Under the pieces are notes generated by a model that was not told the origin of the DNA, ran no database searches, and saw only the letters and a program-made list of their open reading frames with translations. Both the position numbers and the translations under genes were made by a program. A stretch of 64,000 nt of DNA from Chloroflexi bacterium AL-N1 (lineage in GTDB: Bacteria; Chloroflexota; Chloroflexia; Chloroflexales; Roseiflexaceae): the NCBI GenBank assembly GCA_013122435.1, contig WYDT01000003.1, positions 186,001 to 250,000 of the forward strand. The letters run 5' to 3'. Each line of letters starts with the position of its first letter. The first letter of the stretch is position 1. Shown in pieces: positions 57,341-64,000 of the stretch.

Positions 57341-57541
57341 GGAGTGACAAGCATTGCAAGTGCCGTTCAATGTAGGAATGGCGATGAGGAGTTTCGTACA
57401 ATCAAATCTTCTTGTAGCGTTTGTGATGGTGTATCACGTAAACGTTCAGTTCGAACTGATATTAGAAGATGTCAAAATGGTACTTGGGGGCCGTGGGATA
57501 CGTTACCTGGTTCTAGGTATTGCGAGGTGTGTTTCACGTAG
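57191..57541 (+). CDS. Tat-exported cysteine-rich small protein 2
   Basis: A 116-residue protein whose first 50 residues are identical to those of the protein at 53988, including the Tat motif SRRGFLKK. Cleavage is plausible at SIASA-VQ near residue 58. The mature part of about 58 residues has six Cys (VQCRNGDEE, SSCSVCDG, RRCQNG, YCEVCFT) and shares no alignable sequence with the mature part of protein 1. ATG 57191 follows AAAGGAGCACATC. A hairpin with a T-run follows the gene. Family unknown. Confidence 0.8.
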   Translation: MAFWKRTGRSQEQEGLNAWDRATKSMAVSASRRGFLKKLPALGAGLGLGLGVTSIASAVQCRNGDEEFRTIKSSCSVCDGVSRKRSVRTDIRRCQNGTWGPWDTLPGSRYCEVCFT

Positions 57542-57584
57542 TTGAAGATAAGCAAATAGTACCGCATGTGGTTTATTTTAAAGG

Positions 57585-57628
57585 CTATGTCTATCAATAA
57601 TAAACAATTGATAGACATGGTGTTTTTT
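57585..57628 (+). terminator. Intrinsic terminator between Cys-rich gene 2 and lipoprotein 2
   Basis: ATGTCTATCAA (57587-57597) pairs perfectly with TTGATAGACAT (57608-57618), extendable by two pairs, and GTGTTTTTT follows. It lies 44 bp after the small gene and about 17 bp before the lipoprotein start, so it would favour the small gene over the large one. Confidence 0.8.
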
Positions 57629-57644
57629 CGTTGAGGTTTATCTT

Positions 57645-60344
57645 ATGTTTTCTAAAAACTTCTTGTCAAAATCAAAATACCAATTTCTGCTATTGCTCCT
57701 CATCATTCCTCTCGTGGTTAGTTGCACCGGTAATCCCACTACCCCGGTGGTCAACCAAACAGTACCTAATGCAGAAGCAGATGATCCGACCACCATTACC
57801 TTTGGCATCGCCGATGTGGATGCCGCCACCTATGCTCCACTTATTGACGCCTTTCACCAGGTGCAAACCACCGTCCAGGTCGAGGTGGTGTCCCTCGATC
57901 CCCTCTTTGACCAGGCGACCAATGACGACGAAGCCCTGGCACAAATCCTCAGCACGGTGGATACCGCCCTTCTCCCGACCAACTGGGTCCAACGGCTGCC
58001 CGACAGCCCCACCTACCTCACCGATCTACGTCCCCTCCTTGATGCCGACCCATCCTTTCATCCCGACGACCTCTATCCAGGGGCCCTCTGGGGCTTTACC
58101 CCCGATCAGGTCTCGGGACTCTCGCGGGAGATTGCCATCCCGCTGCTCTTCTATCACCCCGAAGTCTGGGAACAAACCGGGCTGACACCGCCCACCGCCG
58201 AGTCGTCCTGGGACGAGGTGTTGCTGACGGCCCAAGCTTTCGTTGACGCCGACCCATCTGCGGAACACCGCTACGGGCTGGTCGGCACCCATGGCACTAT
58301 GGCGTTGGGCACCGCCTTTGAGCAGGCCGACCTGCCGCTCACTGACACATCTGACGCACCAACCTGGCCACCTGACACAGCCCTTGACGCTCTTGCACAA
58401 ACTGTGGAGTGGGCTGAGACGGGGGTGGTCTATGTGCCGCCCTTCATCGACGATGCCGATATGCCGTCCGTCTCTACCCTGATTGCGGACGGACAGGTCG
58501 GGCTCTGGTCGCTTGCAATGGGTTACACCGTGGATACCACCGACCGCGAAGTTGCCATTATCCCCAGCCCGACCCCACATGGGACCAGCAGCACTGTTGC
58601 CAGTTCCTATGTGATGAGCCGGGGCACCCAGCAACCCCAGGCCACCTGGCGCTGGCTGGCCTTTCTCCATCAACAACCGCTGCCCCAGACCCTCCTCACC
58701 GGACTGGACCGCGCCACCGTGTTGCCAGCCCGTCCCTCTATTGCGGAACACATGCAGTACTGGGAGACCCTGGAGACACAAACCGGCATTCCCGATGCTG
58801 CCGCCGCTGTCACCCTCGCACTGGAGCGGCTGCCCACTTACGACTATCTGACCGAACAGACCCTGGTCACTCTGCAACAGGGGCTGCACGATATCCTCTA
58901 TGCCGAACAGCCCCTCATCGAAGTGGTCGAGCAAGTCACCATAACACGCGACACCCGCCAGGCGTTACTAACCCAGGCAAGCGACCCGGACACCGCAGCG
59001 GGCGTGGTGGTCCCACCACCAGATGAACCGACCGACGACCAGGTGACGATCATCACCTATGGCATTCCCGATTTTGGCTATAGCACACTCCCCGAGGTGG
59101 TCCGACAGTTTAATGAGACCCAGGACACCCTCAACGTGGAGCTATGGTCGGCCCCTACCAATACCAGCATCGCCGACCTAGCCGCGAGGACGGATTGTTT
59201 TGCCTGGAATGGTTTGTTCGCGCCGGAACTGTACACGAGCACCATGGATCTCCAACCCCTCATCGATGCGGATGCGACGGTACGGCAGGACGACTATCCC
59301 GATCTGATCCTGCTGCCCTTCCAGCACGAGGGACGGTTGATCGGTCTCCCTGATCAGATCCTGATCCGCACACTCGAATACAATCAGGAATTGTTTGATC
59401 AGGCCGGGTTGGACTACCCCCGTGGTGACTGGACCTTGAACGAGTTCCTAGCCGCCGCTGAACAACTGACCTTTGGTGAAGAACAAGACCGTCACTACGG
59501 CTTTGTGTTGTATGGCCAGCAGACGAAAGAGTTGTTGTTCTTCCTGGACCGCTTCGAGGTCGAGATAGTCCAACAACAACCGGATGGGTACCCCCTCCCC
59601 CAGTTTATCGACCCACAGGTACTGGCCGGGACCCAGTTTTATGTCGACCTCTTGCGAAACCACACGCCCAATCAGCAACTACGTGGCTACACGGACAGTG
59701 AATTTGATCCAGAAGTTTTCAATGTGCTCCGAGAGCAGCGTGCCGGGATGTGGTTTATTAGCAATCGCTTTGACACAGGCGAAGCACAGGGTCAGGGTTT
59801 TGCCGGGGCGACCGCGCCCCCACCACTGGGGAGTAGCCAGTTAACCATGAACGATATCCACCGCATCACCGGCCTATACATCTCTGCCGACACCGAGCAT
59901 CCCGCTGCCTGCTGGGAATGGATCAAAGTGCTCCGTGAGATACCGGCACGCTTCTCGATCCATAGCAGCTTGCCCGCACAGATGGCACTCGACCCGGCCG
60001 AAGACTTCCTGCAAGGAGCCCCCCCAGGCACTGCTGAGGTCTATGCTGCCTATCAGGAGGTGCTGAGTCGTACGTCTGTGTCGGAGGTCAATCTGGCCTT
60101 GCAAGACCCAGATCTTGACCTGTTCTGGTTCTATCAGGCCGTGGATCGCGCCGTGCAGGGGGGCAATCTGGAGCAGGAACTCACCACCGCTCAGCAACTC
60201 ACCGAGGCGCATCTGGCGTGTGTGGCCACGGGTGGGACGAGCCATGAGTGTGCGGCGGCAGTCGACCCCGAGTATGCCGGGTGGCAGCTCTATCTGCTGG
60301 AGGAAGCCGCAGACGAGGAAGACGAGGAAGACGAGGAGGAATAG
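57645..60344 (+). CDS. Large lipoprotein with two fused solute-binding-protein domains, copy 2
   Basis: An 899-residue paralogue of the protein at 54458. Lipoprotein signal FLLLLLIIPLVVSC, domain 1 from about 49 (TITFGIADVDAATYAPLIDA), domain 2 from about 467 (VTIITYGIPDFGYSTLPEVV). Shared blocks are YVMSRGTQQPQATWRWLAFL, DLFWFYQAVDRAVQGGNLEQ and the C-terminal Cys pair. It ends in an unusual run of Glu and Asp (DEEDEEDEEE). The gene appears richer in G and C than its neighbours. ATG 57645 follows GAGGTTTATCTT. Solute binding at the cell surface is likely; the ligand is unknown. Confidence 0.85.
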   Translation: MFSKNFLSKSKYQFLLLLLIIPLVVSCTGNPTTPVVNQTVPNAEADDPTTITFGIADVDAATYAPLIDAFHQVQTTVQVEVVSLDPLFDQATNDDEALAQILSTVDTALLPTNWVQRLPDSPTYLTDLRPLLDADPSFHPDDLYPGALWGFTPDQVSGLSREIAIPLLFYHPEVWEQTGLTPPTAESSWDEVLLTAQAFVDADPSAEHRYGLVGTHGTMALGTAFEQADLPLTDTSDAPTWPPDTALDALAQTVEWAETGVVYVPPFIDDADMPSVSTLIADGQVGLWSLAMGYTVDTTDREVAIIPSPTPHGTSSTVASSYVMSRGTQQPQATWRWLAFLHQQPLPQTLLTGLDRATVLPARPSIAEHMQYWETLETQTGIPDAAAAVTLALERLPTYDYLTEQTLVTLQQGLHDILYAEQPLIEVVEQVTITRDTRQALLTQASDPDTAAGVVVPPPDEPTDDQVTIITYGIPDFGYSTLPEVVRQFNETQDTLNVELWSAPTNTSIADLAARTDCFAWNGLFAPELYTSTMDLQPLIDADATVRQDDYPDLILLPFQHEGRLIGLPDQILIRTLEYNQELFDQAGLDYPRGDWTLNEFLAAAEQLTFGEEQDRHYGFVLYGQQTKELLFFLDRFEVEIVQQQPDGYPLPQFIDPQVLAGTQFYVDLLRNHTPNQQLRGYTDSEFDPEVFNVLREQRAGMWFISNRFDTGEAQGQGFAGATAPPPLGSSQLTMNDIHRITGLYISADTEHPAACWEWIKVLREIPARFSIHSSLPAQMALDPAEDFLQGAPPGTAEVYAAYQEVLSRTSVSEVNLALQDPDLDLFWFYQAVDRAVQGGNLEQELTTAQQLTEAHLACVATGGTSHECAAAVDPEYAGWQLYLLEEAADEEDEEDEEE

Positions 60345-60426
60345 GGCACTCATGATGTGTGATGATTGGTGGTAGTGGTGCGTCTTAAAAAGAGAATCGT
60401 GTCACTTGACTAGAAGGAAGGACCCG

Positions 60427-60603
60427 ATGCGCGACTATCACCCCCTCAAACTACTTGTGTTTTTGCTTATGTTGGCTGGCGTGTTCAATGCCTGCTGCAT
60501 ACCAGTTCAACACACGCAAAGCGCGGAGTGTGTTCCACCGACTCGGTTGACCCACACCTGCCTCCATCTCAATTGGCATCTCGCCAGAGTACTGGATTTC
60601 TAG
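60427..60603 (+). pseudogene. Possible truncated lipoprotein start
   Basis: ATG 60427 follows an excellent site (GAAGGAAGGACCCG) and encodes a lipoprotein-like signal peptide, LKLLVFLLMLAGVFNACC, then 35 residues with no recognisable domain. The frame overlaps, on the opposite strand, the 3' end of the cyclase-like gene (60451-61485). It may be the cut-off start of another solute-binding lipoprotein of this locus. A chance frame is possible. Confidence 0.4.
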
Positions 60604-61485
60604 TGACCATTGACCAGCAGAGTTGCGCTTGGATACAACCAGTTCTATCGCCTCAGCCATGCGCTTATCTGGCATAACATGGGCGCGGCGCAAATATTCA
60701 AGACCCCGCAGCACGTCATAGTGCCACCAAGTTGGGAAGGCAAATCGGGTGAATGCAGGATGTTCACGTCCACCACCAACGCCATCTTTCCTATCATAGT
60801 AGATAACTTCACCAGTTGACCGACGGCGAAAGAGATGCCGTTCAAGAAGGTAGTTTGCTCCCCTGAGGCGGGCTGCGGTCACCTCAGGGTGGCTCCCAAT
60901 ACTCAGTTCATATTCAAGCAGCGCCTCAAGCACACAAATGGTCGTGTTGAACGATGATCGTGTTGAGCCATTGACAGCTTCGCAGTTCCAGCCACCATCT
61001 GTTAACTGTTCGCCTAACAGCCGCTCGACAATGCCCAGAACATCCTGACCGAAGTAAGCACCAACTGCCCCGACCTGTCCGTTGATACAAGGCTCCACCT
61101 CGCCGACGAAGAAGGGGTTGCCATCATATGCCGCCGCTCCTTGCCATGTCACATGGGAACGCACACGTGCTAGTGCATAGCCTGCCTGGTCACTCACGGG
61201 ATCGAGACCCATATCCCGCAGCAGCATCAGGACATGCATGGTGGAATTCCACCCACGGTTCCACGCCACCCCACCCCACGATCCGTTGGGTTGTTGAAGA
61301 GCGAGTAATCGTGCACCAGCGCCCTCGGTAGCCACCCGCGCACGCTCCTGTGCGACTTCCTCCGCCGACGCATCGGTCAGGTCCCGCAGCACTTGCCAGC
61401 GGATCGAGGGGTCAGCATCAAGCAGCCACTGTCTAACTGATTGTTGTGACTGTGGGGTTTGCCATGTGAGTGGATTGTTGGACAT
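60451..61485 (-). CDS. Squalene/terpene-cyclase-like alpha-barrel protein
   Basis: A 344-residue protein built of helical repeats with QW-like signatures: LLALQQPNGSWGGVAW, LLGEQLTDGGWNCEAVNGS and VVSKRNSAGQWSLEIQY. These repeats are typical of prenyltransferase/squalene-oxidase folds. The DxDD or DCTAE catalytic motifs of true cyclases are not visible, and the protein is about half the length of hopene cyclases, so a non-cyclase role is possible. It lies downstream of ftsZ in the same direction, with a hairpin between them. Its 3' end overlaps the lipoprotein fragment on the other strand. Confidence 0.7.
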   Translation of the reverse strand: MSNNPLTWQTPQSQQSVRQWLLDADPSIRWQVLRDLTDASAEEVAQERARVATEGAGARLLALQQPNGSWGGVAWNRGWNSTMHVLMLLRDMGLDPVSDQAGYALARVRSHVTWQGAAAYDGNPFFVGEVEPCINGQVGAVGAYFGQDVLGIVERLLGEQLTDGGWNCEAVNGSTRSSFNTTICVLEALLEYELSIGSHPEVTAARLRGANYLLERHLFRRRSTGEVIYYDRKDGVGGGREHPAFTRFAFPTWWHYDVLRGLEYLRRAHVMPDKRMAEAIELVVSKRNSAGQWSLEIQYSGEMPIEMEAGVGQPSRWNTLRALRVLNWYAAGIEHASQHKQKHK

Positions 61486-61708
61486 CCGTTGGTGCTCCTT
61501 TCATAAACTTCTTGAGCCCAGCTGCAAGATATACTATCTGGGATTTGTCGACTCGTCTGATGTTACACGAAACGACTATCAGACCACACACTTTCAGAAC
61601 GTGTGTTCTTTTTATCATGCATAGAATGTACTGTCAAGCAGGGGAACATAATAGCGCACTTGAGGTTGAACCGGATTATGCTGGATTACAACAACGTCGA
61701 TGATGTGT

Positions 61709-61747
61709 GCCAGACCTGAAAGGTACTTAAAACCTCTCAGGTCTGGC
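61709..61747 (-). terminator. Hairpin after ftsZ
   Basis: GCCAGACCTGA(A)AGGT and ACCTCTCAGGTCTGGC form a stem of about 15 bp with one mismatch and a short loop, starting 9 bp after the ftsZ stop. There is no T-run, so it may be a REP-like 3' end structure or a factor-dependent terminator. Confidence 0.55.
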
Positions 61748-61756
61748 AAAGCAAAC

Positions 61757-62914
61757 TCATTTCTTGCGGTTGCGTAGGAATGGGGGAATATCCAGATCGT
61801 CGGTATTCGTAAAGGTGGGTGTGCGTGGCTGTGGTTGGGGTTGTGGCGGACGTACTGACGCTTGATTGCCTGGTGCCGCCACAGCACGTTGAGCAGTACC
61901 AGGCTGAGACGCTGGTGCCGTAGTGCGTGAGCGCTGATTCGCCGGCTTGGATGTATCGAACCCTGTTGCGATCAAGGTGATTTTGACCTGGTTGGGTGGA
62001 TACGATGGATCGATTACGGCACCAAGAATGATCTGGCCTTCGGGATCAATCGCGTTATAGATAATCTCAGCAGCCTCATTGACTTCGGTAATACCCAGAT
62101 CCTCACCACCAGTAACATTGAACAGTACGCCCTTGGCACCATTGATAGAGACTTCCAGAAGCGGTGAGGCAATCGCCTGATTGACCGCATCGACCATGCG
62201 GTTGTCGCCACTGCCAATCCCAATTGCCATAAGTGCGGTCCCCTGTTGTGCCATGATCGTTTTCACGTCGGCAAAGTCCACGTTAATCAAACCACGCTGA
62301 GTGACCAGGTCGGAAATGCCCTGAATACCCTGGCGCAGTACATCGTCGGCCATGCGGAATGCCTGCAACATCGAGGTGTTTTTGCTGGCACTTTGGAGCA
62401 GCCGGTCGTTTGGAATAGTGATCAATGTGTCGACCATGGGTTTGAGTTGCTCAAGTCCTTGCTCACCAGTCTTCTTGCGGTGGTTACCCTCAAAGGTAAA
62501 TGGCCGTGTCACCACACCGACGGTCAGCATGCCCAGATCCTGAGCAATACTTGCAATAATGGGTGATGCACCGGTGCCGGTTCCACCACCCATACCAGCG
62601 GCGATAAAGACCATATCGGCACCCTTGAGTGACTCATAGATCTCTTCCGTGGTTTCCTCAGCCGCCTTCTGTCCAATAACCGGATTGCCACCGGAGCCAA
62701 GGCCCTTGGTCAGTTTATCCCCGATACGAATACGAACATCGGCCAGTGAGTGCATCAGCGCTTGAGCATCAGTGTTGACGGTAATAAATTCAACACCCTG
62801 CATACCATCTTCGATCATACGGTCAACAGCGTTTGAACCGCCGCCACCAACGCCCACTACTTTGATTTGAGCCCCAGGCTCCAATGCCGCATTAAAGTCG
62901 GTATAATCAGTCAT
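61757..62914 (-). CDS. ftsZ: Cell division protein FtsZ
   Basis: A 385-residue tubulin-like GTPase that forms the division ring. The tubulin signature GGGTGTG is at 109-115, the N-terminal nucleotide loop is [13 protein letters not shown], and the T7 loop is in the usual place ([10 protein letters not shown]). The C-terminal spacer is Pro/Gln-rich and ends in the conserved peptide [13 protein letters not shown], which binds FtsA and other partners. It lies 75 bp downstream of ftsA in the same direction, the usual dcw-cluster order. Confidence 0.98.
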   Translation of the reverse strand: MTDYTDFNAALEPGAQIKVVGVGGGGSNAVDRMIEDGMQGVEFITVNTDAQALMHSLADVRIRIGDKLTKGLGSGGNPVIGQKAAEETTEEIYESLKGADMVFIAAGMGGGTGTGASPIIASIAQDLGMLTVGVVTRPFTFEGNHRKKTGEQGLEQLKPMVDTLITIPNDRLLQSASKNTSMLQAFRMADDVLRQGIQGISDLVTQRGLINVDFADVKTIMAQQGTALMAIGIGSGDNRMVDAVNQAIASPLLEVSINGAKGVLFNVTGGEDLGITEVNEAAEIIYNAIDPEGQIILGAVIDPSYPPNQVKITLIATGFDTSKPANQRSRTTAPASQPGTAQRAVAAPGNQASVRPPQPQPQPRTPTFTNTDDLDIPPFLRNRKK

Positions 62915-62989
62915 TTGTGTCCCTCCAATTGTGTAATATCACATGTCGTTGCATGTCGCATGCCACACGACATGCGATCGATAAACAGG

Positions 62990-64000
62990 TTAGGGAAGAA
63001 ATTCCCGAAGCCAGTTCTTAAAGCGGTCGTAGCTGGTTCCTAAACCGTTGCGTTCTCCATTGACGCTGGATGAATTCAACATCGCAATACCATGCTGCGA
63101 CCCCCAGCGTACCAGCCCTACCCCAGTCGCATAGGATGGACTATCAATTGACTCCGAGAGACCATACAAGTTGTCTGGTATGCCCACCCGGACTGGAACC
63201 CCAAGCATATCTCGCATGAGTTCATCAAAGCGTGAAAGCTGTGCCGACCCGCCAGTGATTACGATACCAGCTGGCAATAATCCATCATAGCCACTACGTC
63301 TGATTTCGTTGTAGATGAGTTCGATTACCTCCTCGGCGCGTGCCTGAATGACTTGATTGAGTAAATAACGGCTGATCGTTTTTTTCTCGTTGGGGCCAAA
63401 CCCTTCGACTTCGATCTGATCTTCGGCTTCGTCTGTTGGTGCTTCGGCAATGGCCGAGCCATATTTGATTTTGAGATACTCTGCAGTATGATGTGGTGTT
63501 TGTTGAACTAACACAATGTCGTTGGTAAATTGATTACCACCCACCGCGATAACACTGGTGTGCCAGATGCCGCCCTGCACAAAGACGGCAATGTCTGTAG
63601 TCCCACCGCCAATGTCGACGAGGGCCACACCACGTTCTTTGTCTTCGGCGTTGAGCACCGCTTCGCCGGATGCAAGTGGCTGAAGCACCAGATCGTCGAT
63701 ATCCACGCCGGAACGTTGGATGCTCTTGATCAGGTTTTGGATCGCCATGACCTCACCAGTGACAATGTGAGTTTCGACTTCCAGCCGAAACCCCGACATC
63801 CCAATCGGATCACGAATACCCTCATGGCCATCAACAATATATGCACGCGGAATCACGTGAATGACTTCACGCTGAGTTGGGATGGCTACCGCCTGTGCTG
63901 CCTCAACAGCACGCCCAATATCATTCCGTGTGATCTCGTGGTCGCTTCGTGCAACAGCCACAACACCACGGCTGTTGAGCGACGATACGTGTCGGCCCGC
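62990..64000 (-). CDS. ftsA: Cell division protein FtsA, 5' part outside the window
   Basis: The reading frame stays open to the window edge (AGRHVSSLNSRGV then VAVARSDHEITRNDIGRAVE), so about 336 C-terminal residues are present and the N terminus is missing. FtsA is an actin-like ATPase that tethers FtsZ to the membrane. Visible blocks are IHVIPRAYIVDGHEGIRDPI, the phosphate-binding VALVDIGGGTTDIAVF, and PAGIVITGGSAQLSRFDEL. The C terminus ends in RFKNWLREFLP, an amphipathic helix fitting the membrane-targeting sequence. Next gene: ftsZ. Confidence 0.95.
   Translation of the reverse strand, partial: AGRHVSSLNSRGVVAVARSDHEITRNDIGRAVEAAQAVAIPTQREVIHVIPRAYIVDGHEGIRDPIGMSGFRLEVETHIVTGEVMAIQNLIKSIQRSGVDIDDLVLQPLASGEAVLNAEDKERGVALVDIGGGTTDIAVFVQGGIWHTSVIAVGGNQFTNDIVLVQQTPHHTAEYLKIKYGSAIAEAPTDEAEDQIEVEGFGPNEKKTISRYLLNQVIQARAEEVIELIYNEIRRSGYDGLLPAGIVITGGSAQLSRFDELMRDMLGVPVRVGIPDNLYGLSESIDSPSYATGVGLVRWGSQHGIAMLNSSSVNGERNGLGTSYDRFKNWLREFLP

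Noticed and set aside
53988..57541. Calling the Cys-rich proteins RiPP precursors
   Set aside because: No modifying enzyme such as a radical SAM protein, YcaO, lanthionine synthetase or dedicated peptidase is in the window, and the leader is a Tat signal. Kept only as an analogy.
58026..58934. 302-codon open frame antisense to the second large lipoprotein
   Set aside because: It lies wholly inside a gene with a clear signal peptide and domains; it is open because the host gene is G+C-rich at third positions.
1..64000. tRNA or rRNA genes
   Set aside because: Scanning by eye on both strands showed no cloverleaf with a TTCGA-type arm and no rRNA signature; a covariance search would settle it.

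Overview
The window reads as chromosomal DNA of a filamentous anoxygenic phototroph of the phylum Chloroflexota (class Chloroflexia, most likely order Chloroflexales). The main evidence is a bacteriochlorophyll gene cluster of about 19 kb on the minus strand. It combines the light-independent protochlorophyllide reductase genes bchL, bchN and bchB, all three Mg-chelatase subunits, bchM, an oxygen-dependent acsF cyclase and two PucC-type carriers. No reaction-centre or chlorosome gene lies inside the window, so I do not assign a genus.

Layout. 1-5.4 kb: a greA leader with its own promoter and terminator, greA, lysS, a small two-gene unit with a Fic/Doc-like protein that has lost its active site, an epimerase-like protein and an acyltransferase. 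5.4-10.3 kb: a glycosyltransferase with a coiled-coil tail (minus strand), a TPR protein, L-lactate dehydrogenase and a receiver-only response regulator. 10.4-14.0 kb: a graveyard in which a REC-HD-GYP gene has been split by a segment holding metallo-beta-lactamase-fold and VOC remnants plus a decayed ISL3-family IS whose inverted repeats are still readable. 14.1-24 kb: a Yip1-like membrane protein, Fpg, a membrane-anchored protein, a 1630-residue surface protein with a TPT-type linker, a DUF4126 protein and a CrtI-like oxidoreductase.

24.0-43.3 kb: the bacteriochlorophyll cluster. In transcription order (right to left) it reads pucC-like, bchN, bchB, bciB, bchL, bchM, an unknown 110-residue protein, acsF, bchH, pucC-like, bchI, bchD, a histidine phosphatase, a methyltransferase and a nonsense-interrupted second histidine phosphatase. 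Together these cover Mg insertion, methylation, ring E cyclisation, 8-vinyl reduction and protochlorophyllide reduction. A 473-bp regulatory gap with two dyads lies upstream of the first gene.

43.8-52 kb: small unknown proteins, a lipoprotein, an overlapping histidine kinase/response regulator pair, a nonsense-interrupted methyltransferase, a GNAT acetyltransferase, a deleted solute-binding lipoprotein, a 125-bp tandem repeat and ilvD. 52-60.4 kb holds the most unusual locus: MauE-like and MauD-like redox proteins, then two units that each pair a small Tat-exported cysteine-rich protein with a very large lipoprotein made of two fused solute-binding domains. The two small proteins have identical 50-residue leaders, differing only by silent substitutions, but unrelated Cys-rich mature parts. 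60.4-64 kb: a terpene-cyclase-like protein, ftsZ and the 3' part of ftsA on the minus strand.

Three otherwise intact genes are each broken by one in-frame stop codon (TGA, TAA and TAG). These are either real decay or sequence errors. I saw no rRNA, tRNA or CRISPR array.
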